The notes under the pieces were generated by a model that saw nothing but the letters and a program-made list of their open reading frames with translations, ran no database searches and had not been told where the DNA came from. Source: Halieaceae bacterium (GTDB taxonomy: Bacteria > Pseudomonadota > Gammaproteobacteria > Pseudomonadales > Halieaceae). From it: DNA of 49,858 nt. Position 1 is the stretch's first letter. Each line of letters starts with the position of its first letter. The stretch is taken from assembly GCA_029247075.1 (NCBI GenBank), contig JAQWLX010000056.1, positions 1-49,858 of the forward strand. The letters run 5' to 3'. This document shows positions 36,724-46,292 of this stretch, piece by piece. The position numbers were made by a program, and so were the translations under genes.

Positions 36724-38646
36724 ATGAAAAAATTGGCTCTCAAAACGAGTTCGTTTATTACATCTAACCTTTTTCTTAGCTTGATAATAAGTCTTCAGGT
36801 CGGTAGTGCTATTGCGCAAAGGTTAGCGCCTGGTTATGGGGATACTCCGTTCCTTTTACCCGATCCGGGAACTTACTCACTACCTAGCCTAGGAATGGCG
36901 GGCGATGGAATGGTTCTAACGGACTCAGGAGACACAGTCAGTCTGCATTCAGCTCTTGGGGAAAATTATGCCTTATTAAGTTTTATGTATGCATCTTGTG
37001 CAGACGTAAACGGCTGCCCTCTAACTGCTTACGTGTTTTATCAACTAAAACGCAATATGCAAGTTGACTCTATCATAGCTGACAACCTGAAGCTTGTGAG
37101 CCTCAGTTTTGATCCAGCTCGAGACACGCCAAATGTTATACAAAAATACGCAGCAAATTTTGATATAACCAATAGCAAAGGGTCATGGGATTTCCTGACC
37201 TCATCTTCAGAGACAGAGCTGATTCCTATTCTCGAAGCATATAACCAAGATGTTCAAAGAAAGCGCTTTATAGATGGATCTAATACTGAAGAACTGATCC
37301 ATATATTACGTGTCTTCCTTATTGATCCACAAAAGAGAATTCGGAATATTTACAGCGTGCCCTACCTGCATTCAGAAATCATATATCGCGATCTACTTAC
37401 ATTATTAAAGAATGGCCAGATCTCTCCAGAAAAATCGAGAGGGGAAATGTTTCTTACGCAATCTACGCAACTGGGGCCCGGCGATGTAAGAGAAGGATAC
37501 GAAAATAAAAATTTTAAATCTCAATCTAGCCCCCTAAAGGAGAAAAATAAATTAACTCGCCCACCCAAAACCACACGAATTCTATCAAACCTAGGGCTTC
37601 CTCCATACAAACTCGACAAAGATCTTAAATTAGAACAAAAAATTCACCTTGGCAGGCGATTATTTCTAGATCGTAGGCTATCTCTTAACAATACTATCTC
37701 ATGCGCCATGTGTCATATACCTGAACAGGGTTTTACCAACAACGAACTAGCCACTTCCGTTGGCATTGAAGGCAGGACACTTGATCGTAATGCACCAAGC
37801 TTATATAACGTCGGGTTTTCTCCAAAACTTTTTCAGGACGGAAGAGAAGACTCTCTTTCTCAACAGATCTGGTCTCCTCTGTTAGATAAAAATGAAATGG
37901 GTAATCCTTCTGTTGGTTACGTGCTCAACAGAATTCGATCCATACCAGACTATCCCCCTCTTTTCTTTTCGACTTTCGGAGACTCGAAGATTTCAATGGA
38001 GACTGTTGGAAGTGCATTGGCGGCCTATCAAAATAGTCTTAATTCCGGGAATTCCTTGTTTGATCGTTGGTATTATGGAAAAGAAAGCGATACTTTTGAG
38101 TCTAATCAAAAAAAAGGATTTGAGCTTTTCATCGGAAAAGCTGGGTGTTCCAATTGCCACGTCCTTGGTAAAGAATATGCACTTTTTAGTGATTATAAAA
38201 TGAGAAATACAGGGGTAGGATATTTGCGCTCTGTAGCTAATCAGCAAAAAAAACAAACTGTACAAATTGCTCCAGGTGTCTTTGCGGAGGTGGACCATAA
38301 AATCATTCAATCTGTCAGCGATCCTGTAAAACCAGATCTTGGTTTGTATGCAATTACTCAAAATCCTGAAGACCGATGGAAATTTAGAACACCTAGTCTA
38401 CGAAATATCTCTCTTACATCACCATACATGCACGATGGTTCAATCTCGACACTCAAGGAGGTAATAAACTTCTATAACAGAGGAGGTATACCTAATCCTC
38501 TTTTAGACCCTTTAATCCAGCCACTTAATTTGAATCAACAGGAAATATCGAATTTAACGTCATTTCTAGATACACTGACCGGAAGCAATGTAAGAGAACT
38601 TGTTGCAGAGGCAACGAATGAAGTAGTGGGCGATGTTGGAATATGA
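36724..38646 (+). CDS. Fusion protein: SCO1/SenC domain plus MauG/di-heme cytochrome c peroxidase
   Basis: N-terminal SCO part (FMYASCADVNGCPLTAYVF, SFDPARDTP); C-terminal peroxidase part with CAMCH and CSNCH haem sites, LGRRLFLDRRLS, FRTPSLRNISLTSPYMHDGS. Confidence 0.9.
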   Translation: MKKLALKTSSFITSNLFLSLIISLQVGSAIAQRLAPGYGDTPFLLPDPGTYSLPSLGMAGDGMVLTDSGDTVSLHSALGENYALLSFMYASCADVNGCPLTAYVFYQLKRNMQVDSIIADNLKLVSLSFDPARDTPNVIQKYAANFDITNSKGSWDFLTSSSETELIPILEAYNQDVQRKRFIDGSNTEELIHILRVFLIDPQKRIRNIYSVPYLHSEIIYRDLLTLLKNGQISPEKSRGEMFLTQSTQLGPGDVREGYENKNFKSQSSPLKEKNKLTRPPKTTRILSNLGLPPYKLDKDLKLEQKIHLGRRLFLDRRLSLNNTISCAMCHIPEQGFTNNELATSVGIEGRTLDRNAPSLYNVGFSPKLFQDGREDSLSQQIWSPLLDKNEMGNPSVGYVLNRIRSIPDYPPLFFSTFGDSKISMETVGSALAAYQNSLNSGNSLFDRWYYGKESDTFESNQKKGFELFIGKAGCSNCHVLGKEYALFSDYKMRNTGVGYLRSVANQQKKQTVQIAPGVFAEVDHKIIQSVSDPVKPDLGLYAITQNPEDRWKFRTPSLRNISLTSPYMHDGSISTLKEVINFYNRGGIPNPLLDPLIQPLNLNQQEISNLTSFLDTLTGSNVRELVAEATNEVVGDVGI

Positions 38647-38674
38647 AGACAATAGACATAGTTAATGAGATCTG

Positions 38675-39244
38675 ATGACAACTAACAGAAGATCAGAATT
38701 TTTAGGAAAGTTAGCCTTTATTTGTTTTCTGGTAATGTTTTCATTTACCACAGCTGCAGAGGAGAAATTAGTAGATCATCAAGGAGAACAATTTTCAGTC
38801 GATCAGTTAAAAGGGAAAGTAGTGCTTCTAATTATCGGTTTTACTAATTGTGAAGATATTTGCCCAACAGAAATGGCTCGCGCATCCATTGCACTAAGTG
38901 AAATGAAAGAAGAACTTAGGTTAGTAAAACCAATATTTTTAACCGTAGATCCCGAACGAGATAGCCCCGAAGTAATAGCAAAGTACCTAAAAAACTTCCA
39001 TCCTTCGTTTACTGGAATTTCAGGAGATTCTGAAACTCTGGCGGAACTAGTAAACCACTATGGAGTTTTACCGAAAAGGGAAAAACATCATGGAGATAAT
39101 CAACGAATCGACCATGGGTTCAGTACATTTATACTGAATACCCTTGGGGAAATAGAAGTCGCGGTTCTCCCTGGACTCCCTCCATCTCACTTGTCAGAAT
39201 TACTTTTTAAGATGACTGAAGAAAACTCAAAGATTAGAATTTAG
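38675..39244 (+). CDS. SCO1/SenC family copper chaperone
   Basis: VVLLIIGFTNCEDICPTEMA, FLTVDPERDSPEVIAKYLKNFHPSFTGISG, HGFSTFILN. Confidence 0.9.
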   Translation: MTTNRRSEFLGKLAFICFLVMFSFTTAAEEKLVDHQGEQFSVDQLKGKVVLLIIGFTNCEDICPTEMARASIALSEMKEELRLVKPIFLTVDPERDSPEVIAKYLKNFHPSFTGISGDSETLAELVNHYGVLPKREKHHGDNQRIDHGFSTFILNTLGEIEVAVLPGLPPSHLSELLFKMTEENSKIRI

Positions 39245-39333
39245 TAACTCGACAAGAGAACACTGGTTAAGGCATTAAGACTGTAATAAGCTTTCGCAAC
39301 ACGTTATTTTTACTAGGTGTCTCTGAGCTATTA

Positions 39334-40545
39334 ATGAATACGACTAGTACAGATACAGGCTCCAAGATTTTGGCTCCTGACTTCTATGATTATCCGTGGG
39401 ATCCAATTGTCTCCCTCGATCAATCAGAAAATTTCTTGCATTTACATTGGAGTGATAATATTTCTCTCAGTTGCTACGTCCTCTGGCTTAGGGAAAATGC
39501 TATTGGAGCAGGGGGAATAGATGAGGCAACCCGTGAAGGGATTTTCGAGCCAAAATACTTCTGTCGAGATATTAAATTTAACAAGGTTGAAATCACGGAT
39601 GAGGGAGCATTAATTATCACATGGGAGTCTGATGAATTGACTGCAAGTTATCATCCGGGCTGGCTGCGGCATATTGCTCTTAATCAGCACACCGTTGATT
39701 CCTTCACGCCTGAAATTGCAACCTGGACATCAGAGGAATTCAACGAACCAAGCAGATTTGATGCTAAGAAAATTCTAGCATGTCAAAAATCAAGGAAAGA
39801 ATGGATTAACACGCTGATAGGTAAAGGCATTGCCAAGCTTCAAAATGCTCCAGATGATGTTAATTTTTTAAACGAGGTATCTGAAGCAGTCGGGCCAATT
39901 CGTTCCACTAACTTTGGAGGAATCTGGGACGTAAAAGCTGACGTAAAACTTGCTGGCAGTGCCGATACAAATTCAACTGCAAACACATCACTGGCCCTTA
40001 GTCCTCACACTGATCTTCCTACGAGAGAAACCCCTCCCGGATTTCAATTCTTGCACTGTTTGAAAAATGAAACTCGCGGAGGTGAATCAACAATGACAGA
40101 TGGTTATGCGGTAGTAGAAACCTTGAAAGCTGATTGGCCCGAGGATTACCAAATTTTAACCACATGCAATTGGATTTTCTTTAATCGAGGTCCAGGTATA
40201 GATCATCGTTGGTCTGGACCGATCATTGAATTAGCTGAGTTTGGAAGACCTCTTACATTGAGGGCGTTTTATCCCGTGCGAGCTTTTCCAGACATGCCAC
40301 AGAACAATATCCCAATGGCATACTCGGCAATGCAGAGATTGTATAAACTGGCTGCAGATAGCAGATTTCAAATCCAATTTCCGTTCGAATCTGGAGATGT
40401 CTTATGCTTTGATAACCGCAGAATATTGCATGGTAGAAATGCTTTCGATGGAAGCGGATCTAGACACCTAAGAGGAATTTATATTGATCGCGATGAAATT
40501 CTTTCGTGCGCAAGAATAATGAACAGAGCGCTCAAAAATAGATAA
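39334..40545 (+). CDS. TauD/gamma-butyrobetaine hydroxylase-like 2OG dioxygenase
   Basis: SLALSPHTDLPTRETPPGFQFLHCLKNETRGGESTMTDGYAV; FESGDVLCFDNRRILHGRNAFDGSGSRHLRGIYIDRDE; DUF971-like N-terminus. Confidence 0.85.
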   Translation: MNTTSTDTGSKILAPDFYDYPWDPIVSLDQSENFLHLHWSDNISLSCYVLWLRENAIGAGGIDEATREGIFEPKYFCRDIKFNKVEITDEGALIITWESDELTASYHPGWLRHIALNQHTVDSFTPEIATWTSEEFNEPSRFDAKKILACQKSRKEWINTLIGKGIAKLQNAPDDVNFLNEVSEAVGPIRSTNFGGIWDVKADVKLAGSADTNSTANTSLALSPHTDLPTRETPPGFQFLHCLKNETRGGESTMTDGYAVVETLKADWPEDYQILTTCNWIFFNRGPGIDHRWSGPIIELAEFGRPLTLRAFYPVRAFPDMPQNNIPMAYSAMQRLYKLAADSRFQIQFPFESGDVLCFDNRRILHGRNAFDGSGSRHLRGIYIDRDEILSCARIMNRALKNR

Positions 40546-40568
40546 CTCAACTGTAATGGGAGCAAAAA

Positions 40569-41477
40569 ATGCCGCTAAAACTTCGTGAAAAAGTATTCAT
40601 CACGGCAGCCATAACTGGATCAGGGAGCACGCAAGACAGAAGTCCGCATGTCCCTAGGTCACCTACAGAGATTGCAAATGCAGCGATAGATGCCGCTAAG
40701 GCCGGTGCCGCGATAGTACATTGCCATGTTAGAGATCCGGAGACTGGAACACCATCGCGCAGTGTCGCTCTTTATCGTCAAGTCACTCAGGCTATTCGAG
40801 AATCCGAAATCGATGTTGTAATAAACTTAACCTCTGGCATGGGAGGTGATCTTGTTTTGGGTTCTTCAGAAAAACCTCTCCCACTGGCAGAAGGTACAGA
40901 TCTAGTCGGAGCATCTGAACGAGTTGAACATCTTGTAGCCTGTCTGCCCGAAATTACTACACTAGATTGCGGTACCATGAATTTTGCAGAAGCTAACTAT
41001 CTAATGACAAATACTCCAGGAACCCTTCGAGCAATGGCAAAATTAATGCAAGAATTAGGAATACGAGTCGAAATCGAGGCTTTTGATACAGGTCATTTGT
41101 GGCTAGCGAAAAATCTGGCATCAGAAGGATTGATAGATAGCCCAGTGATGGTTCAATTGTGTATGGGAATACCTTGGGGTGCTCCAGACGATCTAAATAC
41201 CTTTATGGCGATGGTAAATAATCTCCCAGAAGACTGGATATATTCCGCTTTCTCTCTCGGTAAACACCAAATGGCATATGTCGCTGCTGCAATATTAAGT
41301 GGAGGGAACGTGCGCGTAGGTCTCGAGGACAACCTGTGGCTTGAGCGAGGAACTCTGGCTACTAACGCCCAACTTGTAGAGAAAGCGAGAAGGATTATCG
41401 AGAACATGGGCGTTGCAATTATGACTCCAGAGGAAGTAAGGAGCGAATTAAACCTAATAAAACGAGAAATCAACTAA
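40569..41477 (+). CDS. Beta-keto acid cleavage enzyme (BKACE; dehydrocarnitine-cleavage-like)
   Basis: KVFITAAITGSGSTQDRSPHVPRSPTEIANAAIDAAKAGAAIVHCHVRDPETGTPSR; GNVRVGLEDNLWLERGTLATNAQLVEKARRI. Confidence 0.9.
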   Translation: MPLKLREKVFITAAITGSGSTQDRSPHVPRSPTEIANAAIDAAKAGAAIVHCHVRDPETGTPSRSVALYRQVTQAIRESEIDVVINLTSGMGGDLVLGSSEKPLPLAEGTDLVGASERVEHLVACLPEITTLDCGTMNFAEANYLMTNTPGTLRAMAKLMQELGIRVEIEAFDTGHLWLAKNLASEGLIDSPVMVQLCMGIPWGAPDDLNTFMAMVNNLPEDWIYSAFSLGKHQMAYVAAAILSGGNVRVGLEDNLWLERGTLATNAQLVEKARRIIENMGVAIMTPEEVRSELNLIKREIN

Positions 41478-42484
41478 TGCCAGTTGCTTCCATTATAGGG
41501 AGCGGGGTTATCGGGGCTGGGTGGGCGGCAAGATTTCTTCTTCATGGGTGGGATGTATCATTATATGACCCTGATCCTGACACGCCACGAAAGCTTGCTA
41601 ACGTTATGGATAATGCCAGAAACAGCTTTCCTAAGCTTTACCCAGACGAGTTACCTAAAGAAGGAGTATTAACTCTCTCAAACTCGCTTTCTTGTGCAGT
41701 AAGTGAAGCTAGCTGGATACAAGAATCTGTTCCAGAGCGGCTACCAATAAAATTCAACACGCTATCAGCCATTCAGAAGTCGTGCGATCCAAATGCCATT
41801 ATTTGCTCGTCGACCTCAGGTTTTACACCTAGCGAATTACATAACGGTCTTTCCAAACCAGAACAAATTTTAGTGGCACACCCATATAATCCGGTATATC
41901 TGTTACCAATTGTTGAATTAGTACCGTCAAGATTGGTCAGTGAAGATTTAATTCAAAGAGCAGAAGGATTGCTTGAGGATATCTCTATGAAGCCGATAAC
42001 GATCAGATCGGAAGTTCCGGCTCATGTCGGGGATCGACTGATGGAAGCTCTTTGGCGCGAAGCATTGTGGCTAGTTAAAGATGGTGTCGCGTCAACTGAG
42101 CAGATTGATGAAATCATTACACATGGTTTTGGCTTGAGATGGGCGCAGATGGGTTTGTTCGAAACCTTCAGAGTAGCCGGCGGTGAAAGTGGAATGGAAC
42201 ATTTTTTGAATCAATTTGGCCCTTGCCTTTCCGCTCCTTGGTCAAAATTAACCGATGTTCCAGAGTTAGATGAGGAGCTGATCTCAAAAATAGTTAAACA
42301 ATCAGAAGAACAATCTGGAAATATTTCGATTAGAAAGCTAGAAAAGATACGAGATAAAAATTTAGTGCGATTCTTGCTAGCACTTAAAGATGCAGACTGG
42401 GCTGCCGGGCAAGTGCTAAATAGAAGCAAAACAAAGTCACAGATTAAAAGGAATTCGCCTACTAAGAGTCAACGCACTAGTTGA
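41477..42484 (+). CDS. 3-hydroxyacyl-CoA dehydrogenase family, L-carnitine dehydrogenase-like
   Basis: ASIIGSGVIGAGWAARFLLHGWDVSLYDPD; SSTSGFTPSELH; AHPYNPVYLLPIVELVPS. Confidence 0.85.
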   Translation: MPVASIIGSGVIGAGWAARFLLHGWDVSLYDPDPDTPRKLANVMDNARNSFPKLYPDELPKEGVLTLSNSLSCAVSEASWIQESVPERLPIKFNTLSAIQKSCDPNAIICSSTSGFTPSELHNGLSKPEQILVAHPYNPVYLLPIVELVPSRLVSEDLIQRAEGLLEDISMKPITIRSEVPAHVGDRLMEALWREALWLVKDGVASTEQIDEIITHGFGLRWAQMGLFETFRVAGGESGMEHFLNQFGPCLSAPWSKLTDVPELDEELISKIVKQSEEQSGNISIRKLEKIRDKNLVRFLLALKDADWAAGQVLNRSKTKSQIKRNSPTKSQRTS

Positions 42485-43135
42485 AATATCAACACCCCAA
42501 GCCTGCACTTCCAATTCCGCTCTTAAAGCTGATTCAAGCGCAACGTAATAGGCTGGATCAATTTCTTTAGCTACGCTGACTTTATTAATACCAGAATGCA
42601 AAACGCAAAAGATTATCAAGCTCCGTGTAGAAGAATTAATAGCATTTGTTAATTCAACCGTGTGCTTTAGCGCTCTAACACTTTTGGCATCTGGAAAAGT
42701 TCCTAGACCCTCGCCTAAATGAAAGGTGACTGCCTTTACCTCTAAAATAATGGAAGCTTCGTCTTCTCTACACAGGACGAAATCTGCTCTGCTACCCTGA
42801 CCATAACGCACTTCCGATGAAATCTGTCTGTATTCAGACAATTCTTTAATAAGTCCATTTTCTAAAGCCTCCATTACAACTTTATTTGCTCTAGCTGAAT
42901 GAATACAAGTTAATCCATTTTTCGTTTCCACCAGCTCTAATGTATAAGCGTATTTCCGTTTCGGATTCTCACTATGAGAAAGCCATACTGTTGATCCAGA
43001 GTCTATACAACCAGTCATTGCTCCAGTGTTAGGACAGTGAGCCGTAACCTTACTTCCATCTGCAAATTCAACATCCGCGAGAAATCGCTTGTATCTCCTG
43101 ACTAAGAGCGCTGGTATCAATTTCGGAAGTTTCAA
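42437..43135 (-). CDS. sfsA: Sugar fermentation stimulation protein homolog SfsA
   Basis: LVRRYKRFLADVEFADGSKVTAHCPNTGAMTGCIDSGSTVWLS; RADFVLCREDEASIILEVKAVTF; FPDAKSVRALKHTVEL. Confidence 0.94.
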   Translation of the reverse strand: MKLPKLIPALLVRRYKRFLADVEFADGSKVTAHCPNTGAMTGCIDSGSTVWLSHSENPKRKYAYTLELVETKNGLTCIHSARANKVVMEALENGLIKELSEYRQISSEVRYGQGSRADFVLCREDEASIILEVKAVTFHLGEGLGTFPDAKSVRALKHTVELTNAINSSTRSLIIFCVLHSGINKVSVAKEIDPAYYVALESALRAELEVQAWGVDISTSALTLSRRIPFNL

Positions 43136-43136
43136 A

Positions 43137-44321
43137 TCAAGTTACTATAGTTGCAATTCTATCAACAGCAAAGGAGAGCTGCTCCACATCGGCAGTATAA
43201 GCAAAACGAACATGCTGTTTCGCCCCTATCAAACCAAAATCTGTGCCAGGGGTAACTGCAACACCCTGCCTTTCCAAAAGATCCATGCAGAAAAAATCAC
43301 TATCTTCTGTAAACTTACTGGCATCGCTATAGATATATAAAGCCCCTTCTGGCAGACATGGCACAGAAAAACCCAGAGAACTCAAAGCGGAAAGTAAGAA
43401 GTCTCGACGGTTACGAAAAACCTCTTTACGCTCATCTAAAATAAACCTCGTTTTCTCATCAAAACAGGCAAGTGCGGCATACTGAGCTGGGGTGGACGAA
43501 GAAATAAATAAGTGCTGCGCTAATTTCTCCATCTCTTTAACAGCACCTTCTGGCGCTACCACCCAGCCCAATCGCCAACCAGTCATCCCGAAATATTTGG
43601 AAAAGCTGTTTACAACAAAAACATCTGAATCGATTTCTAAAACGGATGGAATATATTTTTTAAATCCTAGCCCGTGGTAAATTTCATCAACGATCAGCTG
43701 CCCTCCTAATTTTTTCACCTGCTGAGAAATTGCTATTAATTGGTTTTTTTTTAAAGTGGTACCTGTAGGGTTAGAAGGTGAAGCGACCATTGCCCCAACC
43801 GTACTTTCTTGCCAGTATTTCGCAACTAGCTCGGGGGTAAGTTGAAAGTTATCTTGGCTAGTGACTGGAACAAGCTGAGCCTTGGCTTCGATTAGCCTCA
43901 TAAAAGAGCGGTTACATGGATACCCAGGATCTGTTACTAGCATAGTATCTTCAGGATTAAGCAGCAGCGCACAAATCAATAGAAGTCCGCCAGATGCCCC
44001 TGGGGTAATTAAAATTCTTTCCGGAGCAACATCTATGCCATACTCTCCTGCATAAAACTTTGATAAAGCATTACGTAATTCAGGTATCCCTCCAACTTCA
44101 CTATATCCCGTAGCACCTTCAGAGAGTGCTCTTATGCCAGCTTCAAGGATTGGAGTTGCAGTGGGAAAATCAGGCTCTCCCACAGAGAGATGTATAATGT
44201 CTCTACCTTGTCTCGCTAATTCCTTAGCTCTAGTCAAAACCTCTACGACTCTAAAAGGCTCAATATCTAGTGCTCTATTAGAAAATTTCATATATCCATT
44301 TGAATTACTCATTATTAACAC
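43137..44321 (-). CDS. Class I/II PLP-dependent aminotransferase
   Basis: IIHLSVGEPDFPTATPI; ASPSNPTGTTL; VNSFSKYFGMTGWRLGWVV. Confidence 0.92.
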   Translation of the reverse strand: MLIMSNSNGYMKFSNRALDIEPFRVVEVLTRAKELARQGRDIIHLSVGEPDFPTATPILEAGIRALSEGATGYSEVGGIPELRNALSKFYAGEYGIDVAPERILITPGASGGLLLICALLLNPEDTMLVTDPGYPCNRSFMRLIEAKAQLVPVTSQDNFQLTPELVAKYWQESTVGAMVASPSNPTGTTLKKNQLIAISQQVKKLGGQLIVDEIYHGLGFKKYIPSVLEIDSDVFVVNSFSKYFGMTGWRLGWVVAPEGAVKEMEKLAQHLFISSSTPAQYAALACFDEKTRFILDERKEVFRNRRDFLLSALSSLGFSVPCLPEGALYIYSDASKFTEDSDFFCMDLLERQGVAVTPGTDFGLIGAKQHVRFAYTADVEQLSFAVDRIATIVT

Positions 44322-44489
44322 TATCTAAGGTGAAATTTATTATAACAAGATTTGAATGTTTAGAACTGACGGAATTTTTTTGTGGCATGAAGCCCTTAAT
44401 TCTGGTAGCTTCAGCGCCCGCTGTATTCGGGAAGAGAGTCAGCTAGATTGATAACGTAATACATTTGTGTTCTAAATGAGTAAATTAAG

Positions 44490-45200
44490 ATGCCAAGACA
44501 ATCTAAAGCGCCAAAAAAAAAGCACTCGGTAAAGGTAAGTGCAACTAAGAAAACTGCACCTAAAAAGACTGCAGCTAATAAGATCAAGCCTAAAAAAATA
44601 GCGCCCAAGAAAGCGGCTCCAAAAAAGGCTGCAACTAGGAAGACTGCTCCAAAAAAGGTTGCAACTAGGAAGACTGCTCCAAAAAAGGCTGCAACTAAGA
44701 AGACTGCTCCAAAAAAGACCACCACCAGGAAAACCGTAGTAAAAAAAACCAGAACCCGCAATATAAAATCAAAAGGCCTGCCAACCGCGGATTTTAAAAG
44801 CTTTATCCCTTACACAACTAAGCGAGGAGAGGTGTATATGGGAATCCAGCAGCAGCAACATTTCAAAGAAATCCTTACCGAATGGAAGGGTCAACTAATG
44901 CAAGAAGTAGATAGAACAGTTTCGCATATGAAAGATGATGCGGCTAATTTCCCAGACCCTGCAGATAGAGCCACTCAAGAAGAAGAGTTCAGTCTCGAGT
45001 TACGTACACGCGATAGGGAAAGAAAACTTATAAAAAAGATTGATGAGACAATGGAAAAAATAGACCAAGATGATTATGGTTTCTGCGAAGCCTGCGGAAT
45101 TGAGATCGGCATTAAAAGGCTAGAGGCACGACCAACAGCTACGCTGTGTATAGATTGTAAAACACTAGATGAAATTAGGGAAAAACAGGAACTGGGATAA
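44490..45200 (+). CDS. dksA: DksA with a lysine/alanine-rich histone H1-like N-terminal tail
   Basis: N-terminal PKKxAxKKTAPKK repeats; C-terminal DksA with [39 protein letters not shown]. Confidence 0.93.
   Translation: MPRQSKAPKKKHSVKVSATKKTAPKKTAANKIKPKKIAPKKAAPKKAATRKTAPKKVATRKTAPKKAATKKTAPKKTTTRKTVVKKTRTRNIKSKGLPTADFKSFIPYTTKRGEVYMGIQQQQHFKEILTEWKGQLMQEVDRTVSHMKDDAANFPDPADRATQEEEFSLELRTRDRERKLIKKIDETMEKIDQDDYGFCEACGIEIGIKRLEARPTATLCIDCKTLDEIREKQELG
44621..44710 (+). repeat. Three near-identical 30-bp tandem repeats within the dksA tail
   Basis: aaaaaaggctgcaactaggaagactgctcc x3 (44621-44650, 44651-44680, 44681-44710), with degenerate copies flanking. Confidence 0.9.
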
Positions 45201-45227
45201 TAAGTCTTAAAGGATCCCTGCTTAATT

Positions 45228-46109
45228 ATGCTGTATCGCGGCAGGTTCGCACCTTCACCCTCAGGTCCATTGCACATGGGGTCACTGGTCACAGCGTTAG
45301 CTAGTTATGTCGATGCGCGTGCTAATAAGGGTGAATGGCTGGTAAGGATCGAGGATCTTGATCCTCCAAGAGAAAAACCTGGTGCTGCAAAGCATATTCT
45401 CTCAGATTTGATCATTCATGGTCTGCACTGGGATGGAGAGGTTATTTTTCAAAGTAGTCGACTGAAAGCTTATGAATCAGCTCTATCTTATCTTATAAAA
45501 ACAAATGCTGCGTTTAAATGCATTTGTCCGAGAAAAAGACTTAATAATGATGGGACTTGTGCATCGAAGTGCTTTTTACGCCAACACTATCTGAGTGAAA
45601 AATTTGCTTTCCGCTTTGAATATGATCCTCGGGCTAGCATAAAAATTAATGATTTTATCTTGGGCGAAAAAATCTGGAAGAATCAAGATCTTCCAAAAGA
45701 CTTTGTTATTAGGCGCAGAGATGGCTTGTTTTCTTATCAGCTAGCGGTCCTTGTAGATGATATTTCACAGGGAATTACTCACGTCATACGGGGATCTGAT
45801 CTACTAGACTCCACACCAAAACAACACGAAATAGGCTCAGCACTCAATTTTCCTCAACTAAAATATGGTCACATCCCCACCATAACCGATACAGAAGGTA
45901 AGAAATTAAGCAAACAGACTTTTGCACCCCCTATCGATGGAAATCAAGCGGTTCAAAATCTCAGGCAAGCGCTTCTATTACTGGGCCAAAAGCAACCTGA
46001 TAATATACTGAAAACACCGAGTGGAATTCTTCGTTCGGCAATTGAATTTTGGGATAGAAATACAATCCCGAAAGAAATGACTCTTACTAATTTACCTATA
46101 AAAAATTGA
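45228..46109 (+). CDS. gluQ: Glutamyl-queuosine tRNA(Asp) synthetase
   Basis: GRFAPSPSGPLHMGSLVTALASYVDARANKGEWLVRIEDLDPPRE; KLSKQT; downstream of dksA. Confidence 0.95.
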   Translation: MLYRGRFAPSPSGPLHMGSLVTALASYVDARANKGEWLVRIEDLDPPREKPGAAKHILSDLIIHGLHWDGEVIFQSSRLKAYESALSYLIKTNAAFKCICPRKRLNNDGTCASKCFLRQHYLSEKFAFRFEYDPRASIKINDFILGEKIWKNQDLPKDFVIRRRDGLFSYQLAVLVDDISQGITHVIRGSDLLDSTPKQHEIGSALNFPQLKYGHIPTITDTEGKKLSKQTFAPPIDGNQAVQNLRQALLLLGQKQPDNILKTPSGILRSAIEFWDRNTIPKEMTLTNLPIKN

Positions 46110-46292
46110 AAAAATTTTACGCAACTCAACCAAAATAGGCATCATCTTTGAGTTGTTGGAATATGTAAATATTGCCAATTTTTATTAAAATGTTTACACC
46201 TTCCTCTCGAAATGTTCATATTCAGGGAATCATAAAAAAAATAATAATCATAAATGGTGTGAATAATAATATTTTAGGTATCAACCTGAGCG

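Noticed and set aside
44411-44761. Minus-strand ORF of FFGAVFLVA repeats
   Set aside because: Antisense shadow of the dksA lysine/alanine repeat tail.
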